Shown: positions 24,913 through 37,620, counted from the stretch's first letter. The stretch: 64,000 nucleotides of DNA from Ampelocalamus luodianensis (GCA_036346255.1 CM070619.1:31750342-31814341); one strand, 5' to 3'. Numbers and translations: made by a program. Notes: generated by a model not told the origin, from the letters alone.

Positions 24913-25437
24913 TGTTACGGCTGCAGAGAACACGAGCACTTTGCGAATGTTTGCCCGAAGAGAAAGTTTCCAGCGCCTCAACCTCAACCCCTCGGTGTCC
25001 AGGAGCGACCCTAGAGCCTTGCACGAGGTTAAGGAGGGCAGCAAGCCCCCAAGTCGGTGTAAGGTTTTGGACATGGTCGTCGAAACCATACAACCGCCGA
25101 GGAGGCTGACACAACGTCTTATGTGGTGACGGGTGTGATTCTCGTTCACTATGTACCTACTTTGGCATTATTTGATTTTGGAGTATCTTATTTTTTTGTT
25201 TCTAAGAAGTTTGCTATGAAGCAAGAATTAGAAACTGCCTCTCTAGAAAGCATCATGCTAGTTCACTCACCCGGTTCTGTCATGAGGACAAAACTCAGTT
25301 GTCTTGATGTTCCAATTGAAATAAATGGGGTAGGATTCAAAGCCAACTTCATTATGATAGATACACCAGGCTTAGATATAATTCTTGGGATGGACTGGCT
25401 AGCAAAACACAAAGGAGTAATCGATTGCGCAGAATGA
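24913..25437 (+). pseudogene. gypsy copy B: zinc knuckle and protease remnants
   Basis: A CCHC knuckle reads CYGCREHEHFANVC at 24913-24954. In the same frame, after several stops, the protease segment reads ALFDFGVSYFFVS, where the usual D-S-G is D-F-G (Asp codon at 25174-25176), and ends ILGMDWLAKHKGVIDCAE before TGA at 25435-25437. Confidence 0.8.
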
Positions 25438-25553
25438 GTCGTATCTCTTGTCAACTCTGATGGAGAATGGATCGTTTTTCCCTCCACATGTGACGCTCCA
25501 TCGCAGCAGTCAACGCTCAATTCCATCTGAATCCCAGAGATTAGTCAGGTGTC

Positions 25554-26773
25554 GTGGTATGTGAATATCCTGATGTGTTTTCACATGAATTGCTGGGAAT
25601 GCCGTTGGACCGTGACATGAAATTTGTCATCGATTTAATACCCAGGACAGCACCTATGTCTAAGCGACCTTTGTTGAATGGCATCCGACGAATTGACCGA
25701 GTTAAAGCAATAACTCAAGGAGCAATTGGACAAGAGATTCATTTGTCCTAGCTCATCTCCATGGGGAAGCCCCGTGCTATTTGTAACTACGGCTCAATTT
25801 GTAGATGTGTGTGAACTACGACTCCTTAAATGAAGTCACCATTAAGAACAAATATCCTCTCCCGAGGAGTGATGATTTTTTTTGACCAAATGAATGGTGT
25901 CTGTGTCTTCTCCAAGATTGATTTGAGGCTTGGATATTTTCAACTCAAGATCAGACCAGAAGACATCCCAAAGTCTGCATTTACCACTTGTTACGATCTG
26001 TACGAGTACACCATAATGTCATTCGGACTCACCAACGCCCCTACAAATTCCATTAATCGTGTGAATAAGATTTTTATGGAATATTTGGATCAGTTCGTGG
26101 TGAGTTTCATCAACAACATTCTCATCTACTCCAAGAACGCATAATAGCACAAACAACACTTGCGAATGGTGCTCGACAAGCTGCGCGAGCATCAACTGTA
26201 CGCAAAATTCAGCAAGTGCGAATTTTGGCTAAAGGAAGTCAGTTTTCTAGGTCATGTCTTATTCGAAGGAGGTGTGGCCGCAGACTTGAGCAAAGTACAA
26301 GATATCAAGATGTCCTAGCTTGAAAATAGTCCTACACCATTCTGGAAGTCCGAAGTTTCCTCAGTCTGGCTGGATATTACCTTCCGTTCAAGAACTTCTC
26401 CAATATCACAAGAACAATAACACAATTTCTGAAGAAGGAGAAGAAGTTTGAATGGTCAGCATCATGTGATAAGGGCTTTCACAAGTTAAGAACAAGACTT
26501 GCAACAACCCCAGTGCTTACCCTGCCCGATATACACAAAAGTTTTGTTGTATATTGTGATGCATCCCACCACGGCCTCGGTTATATGGTGATGCAAGGCA
26601 AAGTAGTGGCTTACGCCTCACGACAGTTGTGGCCTCATGAAGCTAATTATCCAACTCATGACCTAGAATTAGTAGCTGTGGTTCACGCTCTCAAAATCTG
26701 GAGACATTACCTCATCGGCAATCGGTGTGAAATCTACGCCGATCATAAATGCCTAAAGTACTTCTTCACATAG
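25554..26773 (+). pseudogene. gypsy copy B: reverse transcriptase and RNase H, catalytic box lost
   Basis: RT homology begins with YPDVFSHELLGMP and continues through several frames: FSKIDLRLGYFQLKIRPED, YEYTIMSFGLTNAP, then FINNILIYSK at 26106 onward. The catalytic F/Y-I-D-D box is F-I-N-N at 26106-26117, so both metal-binding Asp residues are replaced. RNase H is recognisable from VVYCDASHHGLGY to YADHKCLKYFF, ending in TAG at 26771-26773. Stops and single-base shifts near 25680-25870, 26142 and 26310 separate the pieces. Confidence 0.87.
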
Positions 26774-26895
26774 CCAGATTTGAACCTAAGGAAGCGAAGA
26801 TGGCTTGAGTAATCAAATATTATGACCTTTGCATTAATTACCACCTTGGTAAAGCCAACATTGTAGCTGATGCCCTCAGCCAGAAACTTCACTAC

Positions 26896-27866
26896 ATGAA
26901 TTCTTTTATCGAAGCAAATCAACCGATGTTATATGAAGAGTTCCAAAAGTTGAACTTAAAAATGGTTGAGGAAGGTTATGTTACCACCCTGATACTGCAA
27001 CCTACCCTCAAATTACAGATCCAAGCTGCTCAGCTCAAAGACCCGGCAGTCATCGAGATCAAGCGCAGACTACAAGAAGATGAAAATTCAAAATTTTCTA
27101 AGAACATGAGTGGATTAGTTATGTGCAGACAGCAGCTATGTGTTCCAAATGATCACGATATCAAGGAGCTCAACCTCAGAGAAGCTCATGATTCTCCCCT
27201 CTCCATTCATCCCGAAAGCACCAAGATGTATCAAGACCTCTGGAAGCAGTTCTGGTGGCCCTGTATGAAGCGGGACATTGCTGCGTATGTTGCCATGTGT
27301 GGCATATGTCAGCTTGTTAAAGCAGTTCACCAGCAACCCGCAAGATTACTTCTTCCTTTAGATATTCCCGAGTGGAAATGGGATGAAATTGGAATGGATT
27401 TTATAACTGGACTACCAAAGACCAAGAATGGACATGACTCCATATGGGTTATTGTTGATTGATTAACCAAAGTGACGCACTTCATTCTGGTTAGCAGCGC
27501 CTATCGTGGAGCCAAGCTTGCAGAGCTTTATATGGACAATATCATCTGTCTGTATGGTGTGGCAAGGATCATAACCTCTGATTGAGGCCCTCAGTTCACC
27601 TCCCGATTCTAGGATAGCATACATGAACTGTTGGGAACCGAGCTATTTTTTAGCATGACATTCCACCCACCAACGGAAAGTCAAATAGAGAGGACAAATC
27701 AAATTCTGGAACACATGTTACGAGCTTGCGTGTTGTCCTATAGGACGAATTGGGATAAATGCTTGGTGTTTGTTGAGTTTTCCTACAACAACAGCTTTCA
27801 GTCAAGTCTCCAAATGTCTCTATTCGAAGTACTTTATGGGAGAAAGTGCAGAACACCCCTATTCTT
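26896..27866 (+). pseudogene. gypsy copy B: integrase, truncated
   Basis: REAHDSPLSIHPESTKMYQD and CGICQLVKAVHQQPA form the zinc-binding region; GMDFITGLPK gives the first catalytic Asp. In-frame stops follow at about 27460 (DRLTK-type position), 27583 (second Asp, where Arg of DRG is a stop) and 27610. The Glu block reads TESQIERTNQ. The frame carries on to LYGRKCRTPL and is then cut by an LTR terminus TGTGAGGACC at 27867. Confidence 0.87.
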
Positions 27867-29596
27867 TGTGAGGACCACCAAGTTTTTTCTATATGACCGA
27901 TGCCTTCCTGGTCCTATGAAAATAACTCTGGGCCTCAAGTAAATAAATTCTAAATTAACTCCAATTAAGTGAGAGTAACTGACCGAACTAGAGTGACGGT
28001 GACCATGCAAAACTGCTCCTTTGCGAGTTCCACATGGTGATCGATTCTCCAAACAATCCAAATACACACTTAAAGGAATTATGATTGAATTGAAAACAGC
28101 GGGTATGTGTCCATGTTGGCTCCCAGGATCAGCGACCAACACATTCATACCCTCAACAACGTCAATCACAAGTCTACATAGTGGCATACAACATAATAGT
28201 TAAAGTCTACAACTATTACAATAGCTCACCAGCCAAATTCAAATAAGAACATTAATTAGCAGTGGAAGCAATATAAATAAACCAAAAGGTCCAGCAAGTA
28301 TGCCTCATAACTCATGGCAACCGATTGGGGGTTAAAGATCAACACTACTCGTTAGCATCACCTAAATCGGCGCTAACGAGTTCATCGGGCGCAAAGTCTT
28401 CCTCACCTGAATTTGTAGAGCCGGGTTGAGTACAATTGTACTCACAAGTCTTACACAAATTAAAAGTATTTATGCATAGAGGATATCAAAAGAATAGCAT
28501 TAGTGGCTTAGTTTTGCAGAAAAATGCAACAATTTTCATCCTACACATACTAGTTTTCAATTACCATTTTGTAAACAAGTTTTTAAGCAAAAGATGAATA
28601 TGTGACATAGATATACATTAATAAACAATTGAACAATCAAATACCAAAGTGCCAGCCCACTTTGATAAACTAAAATGTATGATTACCCCTTCATGCCGAA
28701 TACCAAGTTGTACCCATGCCAATTTTAATTCAAAGTCCAACAATAATGTCTCCCGAATTCAAGCGGTCGTCCGTAACCATAGACATGGCTATTCAAATAG
28801 ATTTATACTCTATAGAGGTGTACTACTTTACCCACATCGACTCACTATCTCGTAAGCTAAACACACTACCTTTGGTGAGTTGGCCAGATAGATTGAGATT
28901 TGGTATTGTTTAGCAAGAAGACCCTATGCAGTTAGATCACCCATGTGAGATGAAATCCCAACTTAGTACATATGCATATAGAAAATGCTAAGTGGGCACG
29001 CAAGTTGTGTCAGAGGGGCCAGTGTAAGGTAGTTAGTGATGAACCACGAAGGTCCTGGTTTTGGCCCGATCTTTCGATGAGAAGGTAAGCTCGTTAGTAG
29101 TCGCTCAACTCTCACGATCCTGGCTATAAAATCGCAAGGCTTGAAACCACGTAATCGCTGAACTGCTCGACAAGTCGTTATCAACCGTGCACTAATACCC
29201 GATTGACTTGATCACGAAGATCGATTCCTATATGCACTGAAGAAGCATGCAAGAACAAGATAAATAAGCAATTTGAAATTGCAAATAGGAATTGAATGTA
29301 TTGATAGGTGGGGTTCCGAAGAATAATGTCGCTATTGATCTCACCGACCAAGAGGACAAAGAATAAAGTAGAAAAGCTAAACTTCAATCAACAAAACCTG
29401 AATTTTGCTAAGGCGCAGCGACTCGTATATGAGGGGTGTGGCCAAAAGGTGGGAACCCTAGGGCCAATGGCACTGTTCATGGGTACTGTTTACATGAATA
29501 GTATGGGCTCCCTAGGGTGGTCGGCCAACATAAGGGCCATATGGGCCAAGTCGGTCCATGCATTACATAGCCTATGGGCCAACAATTGGTGATGCA
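27867..29596 (-). repeat. Minus-strand gypsy LTR fragment
   Basis: It begins TGTGAGGACCACC, the reverse complement of the GGTCCTCACA LTR end seen at 35171 and 62049. It shares landmarks with the LTRs at 4707-9335 and 62050-63402, such as the GAGTACAA...TTGTACTC block near 28430 and the block at 28680-29040. The other LTR end (GGGATGTTACA) is missing before the solo LTR insertion at 29597. No open frame here looks coding. Confidence 0.75.
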
Positions 29597-32500
29597 TGTA
29601 ACATCCCAAGTTTTGGCTTGCGTTTCAAATGTAAGAAAATGAGTAGAAATTTAAACTTTTCTAACATCTTGCAATTCTTGTATGTTCTAAAGAATTCTTG
29701 CAAAGGAATTATGGGATTACAAGTCACAAGTCACTCTGATCGAAAACCTTGTCTTCCAAAACATTCTTGTCAAACCTTTTGTTCATCTCTGGGAAATATT
29801 TTTCCTAAGTTCTTGGGATGGTATGTGACCCCTCTGAAAAATTTCACAATTTTTAGAAATTGTTTGAATATTTTAAGAGACAGTCAAACCAATTTGGCAA
29901 TTAGTCAAACCCTAGAATAAGCTTTGTTAATTTTCTGGAGAAAATGTTGTGCATAAAAACCTCCGGAATTTTACTCGAGGTTCAGCTCAAAGTCGACAAA
30001 GCCATCAGAGAAATTTCATAAATTTTCGTGTTAGTTTGCCCTCCTAAAAATTCTTCAAGGATCTCAGCTCAAAAGGAAACCCTAAGTCTACCTGCGGGTC
30101 GGCTGGTCGACTCGGGCTCACCTGCGACTTGGTTGAACCCTACCTGTTAGCGCACCTCGAGCTCGCCGGTTGGCGCAAGCAATGTCGACCGTTGGATCTA
30201 TGCCCTATCGCTGCGATCCTGGGAGCTCTAAGGCCTCCCACTCGCACGACCACCTCGGGTCCTTTGCGAAGAGCACCCTCCCGACCTCCGTGGTGTTCTT
30301 GCAAAGACCACCCTAGGACCTCCTTGAGCTTTTGCAAAACAACCCCGACCTCCCTTGGACCACCCTTTGCACCTTTGCAAAGACCACCTTGGTCGACCAC
30401 TTTGCACCGAGGAGATCGTGAGCCGTCCATCCTTAGATCCGTGGCTCGACCTCCCGTGCGCTAAGACCTCCGATCACCTCTTTAAATCGGGACCCTTCGT
30501 TTCAAATCTAACCACCGGACCTCCTAACCCGAGCCCACCCACCCGAGCGCCATGCTCCTTGACCAGTTTCTTTTGGGCCTCTCACTGCCTGGTGGGACCC
30601 CTGGGAGTGGTCATCATCGCTTTTGCAGGCATGCGTGTGTGCCAAAGCTACAGCAGTTGGAGCGACGCCTTGTCAAATCATGTCCTTGTCAACGGCTAGC
30701 TCTGCAAACCTTTAATGCATGTCAGCACCTTTTTCCAAAGTCCTCTTTTCCACCTGCCCTATCATTTCATGTACTTCCATGGCAGGGACTTTTGACTCGA
30801 GTGCACCGTGGAGCTCAACCTTGCCCCACTCCTTTGCTCTCTCGGCTTAAATGAAACCCTAAGCTCTTCCTTAGCTTCTCTTAGACACCTTTGTGCCCAC
30901 CTGAGCTCCTTCTCTCTGTGTTCTTGTACTCAGAATAACCGAAGACCTCCTAGCCACCATTGCCGGGCCTTGGAGCTCCTCGAAGCCTTCAGGGCTCCAG
31001 TGGTTCACTTGGGATTCTTGTCCCGTCAACTAGTTTATTTGAATCACCTGAGCATTTCCTAACTTGCTCGCTTGGCCTCCTCGTGAATTGGCAAAGTGGG
31101 ACCTTGTTCATTGAAGCCGACCGCTTTCTTCCCATCTCCAAGCAAGACTTTTGTCGCTAGAGCTCCTCCGACGACTTCTTTGACCTCACCGCCCTCGTGT
31201 TAGTGCCTTGGTGCTTGAACTTCCGCTCGCTGGTCGAGGCCGCTTTCTTGTCGTCGTTTTGTACCTCCGCGGTCATCTCCGCCAGCCGCCGGTAGGGTGA
31301 GTTTTAGCTCAAGTTTTGGCACCTTTAGGTTCTCTTCGCTTTGGAGTCCATCTGCCCTTGGTTCTCGCCGCGTGGTCCCCTTCGCCGTGTGAGCTAAAAC
31401 CCGAATTCGTGTTTTGTCGGGCCTTACTCGGACAAGGGTCGAGCCTAATGATTAGCATTTAAGTTGTCCGAGAGTCCAATCCCTGGTGTTAATTGTTGTT
31501 CTTGTCGGCAGCGCGTGCGTTTCATTAAGTCTTCAGACCTCCTAGGTTCAATCTAGGTCGTTAATGATCTCCTAGCGTTAGCCCTTGGCCTTTAGATCTT
31601 CGTGTGTAAAGTCTTTAAGTTCCAGGGCCTCCCCACTGAAATCCTAGCCCTTAATGATCTCTTCGTGATTAGATCTAAACCGTCGATCCCTTTCAGAAAA
31701 ACCTAAGTCCTAGGACCTCCAGGTTGTGGTCTTAGCCGCTCACGCCTCTCCTAGGTAGATCTGGACCCTTAGATCCTCTTTGTAAAATCCTTAAGTGCAG
31801 GACCTCCTCCGAGGTCCCTCATGCAAGAAGACCACCCCTGGTCGTGGTATCAAAACCACCTCGAGCAAATCTGAGCCGTCAAAGACCTCCCCCGGAGATC
31901 TTAGCCATCGGGTCATCCTCCGCTAAATCCTCACCCCAAGACCTCCTCAGAAATCCCAACCGCCGAACCTCCTCTGGGGTTCATCTCGACCGTCGAGATC
32001 TTCCTCCGTGAAGACCTCTCGCTCTCGTGACCTCCCCTAGTTTAATCTCACCCTAAGATCACCCCTGCTAGATCTGCATCGAGAGGATTTCCGAGTAAAT
32101 TCTAAGTCCCAAGACCTCTTAGAGTAATCTCCGCCGTTAAAGACCTCCTGGTTTAGTTTTTAACCGTTGAGTCCGGCTCGTGAAAATCTTTGCGCTAGGA
32201 CTTCCCTTGAGTCGATCCTAACCGCCTAGGACCACCTCGTTAAATCCTTGCCGCTTAGATCTTTCCCGCGCGCAAAAGACCTCCCCATGGTTATTTTGCA
32301 AAGACCACCCCAGTAGCCCACCCTGGGGTCCTCTTTGTAAAAAGTCACCCCTGGTCTTTTATAAAGACAACCCCGAACCTCCTCCTTAGGTCTCAACCGT
32401 TAGATTTAGATCTAACGGCTGGACCTCCTCGCTAGATCTAGACCGTCGAAGACCTCCTCTCGTGAGCTCTTGGCCGTCCGCACTCCTCCGTAGGTTTAAC

Positions 32501-35176
32501 CTTAGGACCTCCCTAGTGCTCGGGACCGCGGATCTTGATCCGACGGTCCACGACTCTGATAAGCGCGAGGACCTCCTTTGCGTGCGTTGTGCATGCACCG
32601 GTCGTGGCCGTTGGATCGAGATCTCAACGGTCCGCACCTCCCGATCGGGAGGAGGTCTTTGTGCGCTGTGCCGAGGTCCGTGGTCGCGTGCGATGAAGGG
32701 TCGACGCCCACGACCTCTCCTTTTTCCTTCAGCTCATTTGGACCTCCGAGAGCTCACATTTTCTAAGTCTTTTAATGTTTCAAATTTCAAAAGTGCATAG
32801 CTTTGTCATTTTAGCTTCTCTTTGAATGATTCTAGTTGCTGTAGCTCTGTTAGAGTATGAACTTTAATTTGAGAATGAATTTAGGCACTATTATATAGTA
32901 GAAAATGACTTTAACTGCATGATCTTGTTTAGTGAAAAAGGTTGTTTAGAAATTCATTGAAAATTTGTAAAATGCATAACTTATTCTCTGTTATTCCAAA
33001 CTGAGCAAACTAAGTTTTGTTAAAACCCACTAGGAGTGTACTGTAATGTAGAATAGGTCTTCATGTGATTCTTGCCACTGAAATTAGTGATCTACTAGTT
33101 TTAGAACTTAGAAAAATCATAATTAATTCAATTCAACTCCAAATTATGCAAACTCAGTTTTGCTGTTATTAAGATAACCATATCTACCTACCATAAAAAT
33201 TTCAAGTTCCAGATCATTATAGAAATTTTCACCATGAACAGTAACCGTAATTAATTTAATTAGGATTTTTCAGGCTGAGAGAACTTAGTTTAGTCATAAC
33301 TTTTTCATACCTAATCCAAATGACTTGATTCTTGTTCCTAAATTGGTCTAAAATCTTAATCTTACTACTGTATAAATTTCATGGTATTTGGAGAACTTTT
33401 GCTGTGGAGTTTTATTTGGAGTTCTTGTTCTTATTTGGTTATTGCCTTTTCGCGTTAGGTTCTGAAGGAATTATTGAGTACGTCAGTGAATCCTCTGCAG
33501 CAAGAAAGTGATCTACAGCAAGACAAGCAGTTTGATCATGTTAATCCCTGTATTTTTAAGTAATTATGTTGTTTACAAAATTCTATGTATGCATTGCTAG
33601 TTTGTGTTAAACTATTGTCGTTAGTTGACCTAGTAGATGCATTTCCTTAAGCAAATGATCATCCTTTACTACCATGAGCCTAGGTTATTGCTGTGATTAG
33701 AGCTCGTTGGATGAACTCTTGTCACTTAGTAGTTGCGAATTAATTGCTTAGCCATGCTTAGCTTCCGGTAGAAATGGGCGGTTATCGACTTGTCGATAAC
33801 CTTGATCACATAAAACTTATTATCACTTATGATTTCAGCCTTGTGCCATGTTTACTTGTGAAAACCAAAACTAAAACAAAATGATTTAGACTTGGGCACA
33901 ATGGTATGTTGGTGTGCTTTGGGTGTGGACTGAATGGTGCCCAAGTCAATTAAGGACCAAACTTCTTGTGAGTATCTCATTATCCAGCATTTTGTGCGTA
34001 TAACCACACTAGAGGGTATAGGACCTCTCTTGAATTAGTACTTTGGGAGGCATTAATTAATGAGTCGGTTGTAGTTTATAGAGAAAAAGGATCACAAAGG
34101 CGTGACCGGGTGGTTCCTTTCTAGGTCCTCCACCCGACCGGGCTTGCAAATGTCCAAACTAGCTTTACCCTAAATGGCTAATGACTCGGCTTTGCTTGAC
34201 TCCACCACAACGTGTGATCCTAGTGGCCCATTTCGCCGGCTGGTCACTAAGGGTTAACCCCATACGTGCGACTCTTAATTAACGCATTCCATTGGAAACG
34301 TCTCGTAGGACTTAGCCGTGTCGGCATACCAAAGGAAGTGTGTTTAATAGCTTGGTAAAAAGCGTCCAAGTGTGGGTACATTGGTACACCTGCAGGGTTA
34401 AAACTATTCGAATAGCCTCGTCCTAGGTTATGGACACGCTTGGGTAAGCTTTTCAAGAGTTAGACTACAATATTTTAATTAAAACTTGATGGGTGGTACG
34501 AATCTGGGATTCGTCCTATGTGTGGTGGCTATTGGGTTAGTTACCAATAGGTGGTTACTCTTGTACTTATTATATCTCGTGTTATTTCATTCAATAAAAA
34601 CTGATTGCAGACTTGCTTTTGAAATATACTACATTATTGCAAAAAAAAGTTGGCTTTGTGCAAAATGAGACATACAACCTCCACTTAAATAAGCTTGCAT
34701 GTAGCATATTGATAGGTCTGCTATTCCACACGTCAGTCTTGCGAGTACATTTTTGTACTCATTTGCTTTGCTTATTTGTTGCAGAGGAAGAAGTTGATCC
34801 CAAAGGATCGACTCGTGAGAATTGCCTTGATATGGACGACTAGCTTGGCGGCCTGGTCGGTTGCCTTGTGGGTTATGGCTAACCGGTTGGATTTCGTTTA
34901 TAGCCATCTTATGGCACTTTTGCTTCCGCTGTTAATGTTACTTTGATGTTGTTTGGCCGGTCGGCCTTCTTGTGTAATAACTCTATTATGTATGTTTTTT
35001 GTTAGGATTAATGTTATGTGATGTATGGAATTGATGCGTGATTTTGTAACGGGGTGTGTATACTGCATTTCTGGGAAGTATACATGTCTCGGGGCTTGGT
35101 TTATTTGATTTGTGATGCTAGAGTCAAGGGAAGACTAAGCATTACAAGCTAAATAAATCAGGGTCCTCACAATGCA
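29592..35176 (+). mobile_element. Solo LTR with target-site duplication, copy 1
   Basis: A single LTR (29597-35171, 5575 bp) starts TGTAACATCCC and ends GGGTCCTCACA. ATGCA occurs immediately before (29592-29596) and after (35172-35176), a perfect 5-bp target duplication. No polypurine tract, primer site or coding domain is attached, so the internal region was lost by LTR-LTR recombination. The sequence matches the second solo LTR (56101-62049) over most of its length. Confidence 0.93.
30225..32720. repeat. Degenerate GACCTCC-rich minisatellite block in solo LTR 1
   Basis: About 2.5 kb in which GACCTCC or GACCACC recurs every 25-40 bp, usually followed by TAGATCT and CCGTTAG-like words. Strongest between 31540 and 32600. 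Open frames in it on both strands (for example 30129-30464) are by-products of the repeats. Confidence 0.7.
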
Positions 35177-35261
35177 GCACCATGGCATATAGACGTAGCC
35201 CTGCACGTATGAGTAGAAGTAGTAGACGTAGCCCGGCATGTATGAGTAGAGGCAGCTCGGT
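35177..35261. repeat. Short flank with 33-bp tandem repeat
   Basis: Two imperfect 33-bp units, 35191-35223 and 35224-35256, each beginning AGACGTAGCCC and containing TATGAGTAGA. This is the only sequence left between the solo LTR and the TR-GAG LTR. Confidence 0.75.
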
Positions 35262-35943
35262 TGTCAGGACCCGGGAGTAATATCCTAGATCCTCTGTGCA
35301 TTTCTGAACTAGTCCCATGATCAGTCGCTAGTTCACACAGTAAACAAATATGGTAACAAATTTATATCACAACTTTATTAATAATCAACAGAGTTTATTA
35401 CAAAGAGGCTTACAAGCCAGCAATAAAGAACACAGCGGAAGAGAGAGGCGCGGCGACGAGAGCGGGCTGAGTGGGCCAGCGCGTGGGAGGAGAAGGTGGG
35501 CCGGACCAGGAGATTCGGCCCAAGGCAATTTAGGGATTTTAAATGGATTTTCCAATTGATTTAATAGAGATATATAGAAAGGGCTTTAGAAAATAGCAAA
35601 ATAAATCCAAAAATTAAGAGAAAATTCACAGAAATTCCCTGAGGCATTTTGGATTTAATTAAAATATTTCCAACTTAAAGTTGGCTATACTTTTAGCAAA
35701 TAAATTATTTTGGCTTTGCAATAATTAGGAAAAAGCTTTTAAAAACTCAGAAAATTCTAGAAATTAATTAAATTTTTATTTTTCAGGTCAAACCAACTGA
35801 AATTTCAAGAACTTCAAATAAGTTTTAAATTTTGACTTTTAAAACTTCAGAAATTCAAATAAGACAATCAAACTCTATCCAATTTCAGAAAATCCAATAA
35901 CTTTATTTATTTTATTTTGGTAACATAACTTTGGGATGTTACA
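35262..35943 (-). repeat. 3' LTR of TR-GAG unit 1, internally deleted (682 bp)
   Basis: First 80 bp and last 480 bp match the LTR at 37638-40073; the middle, about 1.85 kb in the other copy, is replaced by about 110 bp (35341-35440) not present in the partner. Confidence 0.85.
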
Positions 35944-35958
35944 AACTACCCCCCTTAA
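35944..35958 (-). other. Polypurine tract of TR-GAG unit 1
   Basis: Minus strand TAAGGGGGGTAGTT directly before the LTR start TGTAACATCCC. Confidence 0.85.
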
Positions 35959-36007
35959 AAGGAATCTCGTCCCCGAGATTCGGAGTGGCTAGAAAGAAAG
36001 CTAGGGA

Positions 36008-37112
36008 TACAAGGTTTTCAACTGGAGTTGTTGTCGTCTACATCCTGCTCATCATCCGACAGAATTTGAGTTGTGACATTGCATGCACGCCCTCGCCCGT
36101 AATTTTGCGGCTTCTTGTTTGCTTGCATGATGTTGACTTCAGGGTTGACTGGGTTTGCTGCATGCTGCTTCTTTGGAGATTTACTGGCGAAATGCCTAAC
36201 CTCATGTCAATTGAAGCATGTGATGCCTGCAATATAGGATGGGTCCTTCGTTGCCTGATCACCATCAGGTATATTGGAGGGCTCCAAGTTGACTGGGTTG
36301 TCTGCTGTTAGCTGGAGCTTGTCTTGATGCGATGAAATCCTCCTGGCTTTAGGAAAATTTCCAGGGTTGAACTTCTGTGCAGCCATTTTTCTCTTGCAAT
36401 TCTCCATCTCGCGGTGTTTGCCTTCTTGACGAATTGCCTTGTCGACTAGCTGCTGAATGTCGGTATAATCCTGGGAAATCAGCTGTACGGACAAGTCATC
36501 ATTGAGTCCTTCTAGAAATCTTTCCTGTTTGTCTTCATCTTTTGCAACATCGTTAGGTGCATATCGCGCCAGTTGGTTGAACTTGTGGAGGTATTCAGTC
36601 ACAGAGCGGTTGCCTTGGTGTAGCAAATGAAATTCCTTCTTCTTGAGGGTCATCATGCCAGCAGGAATATGTGCATGGCGAAAAGCTTGCACAAATTCAT
36701 TCCAGGTGATGGTCTGAGCATCAGCATGTGAGATGCTGAAGTTGTCCCACCATTCGGAGGATGGACCCATGAGCTGGTGCGAAGCAAACAACACCCTTTC
36801 ACGATCAGTGCATTGGGTGATATCCAACTTTTTACTGATTGCTCGGAGCCAATCATCTGCATCCATGGGCTCTGTGCTGCTTGAATAAGTCGGCGGACGC
36901 ATCCTCATGAATTCTGACATACTGGTCCTTTGGGGTGGTGGAGGTGGAGTTGGAGCCGTAGCTTGTCGGGCTTGATTGTTGTTGATGGACTGAGAGAGCA
37001 GTTTGATCAGACGGTTTTGATTGGCCATCAACTGCTGCCACTCTGGTTCATTGATTGGGGCACTTCCATTGTTGTTGACGTTGGTTCCATTTCCAGATTG
37101 ACGAGTGTCCAC
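36008..37112 (-). pseudogene. gag: gag of TR-GAG unit 1, nonsense in the zinc knuckle
   Basis: Minus-strand frame of 320 codons (37169 to 36207); the likely start is the Met at 37110-37112 (MVDTRQSGNG), giving about 301 residues to the stop. It has an N-terminal low-complexity region with a PPPPPQ run, then the retrotransposon gag domain with DADDWL, SSEWWDNF, FRHAHIP, NQLARYAPNDVA and KQERFLEGLNDD. It stops at TGA (36207-36209) exactly where the second Cys of the knuckle should be (GITCFN, stop, HEVRHFASK). Homology continues to the natural end (SDDEQDVDDNNSS) near 36022, followed by the polypurine tract. Gag would coat element RNA for packaging. Confidence 0.9.
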
Positions 37113-37620
37113 CATCTGTTGGTTACTCCAGAGAATTAGGGAAGGGGACAAAGGATAGTGGAGAAACAATTATGAAGATCTAAGGGGATGGGGTAACACC
37201 CAAACAAAACTTTTCAGAGAAAAACTCAACGTTCTACGAGACTTCTTAATCAGGTGAATGACTCAATACGCAGAATGAGTCTGGGTAGCTTAAACTATAT
37301 GGCTGGGCTGACAAAATGGTCTTCGGTCCTCGAGGATTCCTGCATGATGATGCTTTCTTGATAACTTCATGTCTTCTAGTCTCGATCGTAATGGGAGGAA
37401 ACATATTGACCATCTATGGAAATTTTGCAAGGAAAAGAGGATCCATTTACTTTATAAAATGGTGAAGAAAGAACTAGAAAAGAAATAATTTCTATAAGGA
37501 AGCTATAGACGGACGACCAAGATAAGGAGAGAACAAATTATTTTTCTTGTTATATAAAATAAGTTTTTGAAAATTTTCAACTAACGGTCATTCTAACTAG
37601 GTCACGACCTACAGTCGATA

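Larger units (their letters stand above)
24668..27866 (+). mobile_element. Decayed Ty3/gypsy element, copy B (gag end to integrase)
   Basis: Starts with an LTR-like terminus (GTAACATCCCAAAAATC at 24670) joined within about 250 bp to a gag zinc knuckle, so most of the LTR and gag are deleted. The 3' end stops inside the integrase C-terminal part, where a minus-strand LTR begins at 27867. Many frameshifts and stops interrupt every domain. The protein is related to copy A but clearly older and diverged. Confidence 0.85.

Noticed and set aside
30129..30854. Overlapping ORFs on both strands near 30.1-30.9 kb
   Set aside because: They lie in the degenerate GACCTCC repeat region of a solo LTR; composition follows the repeat.
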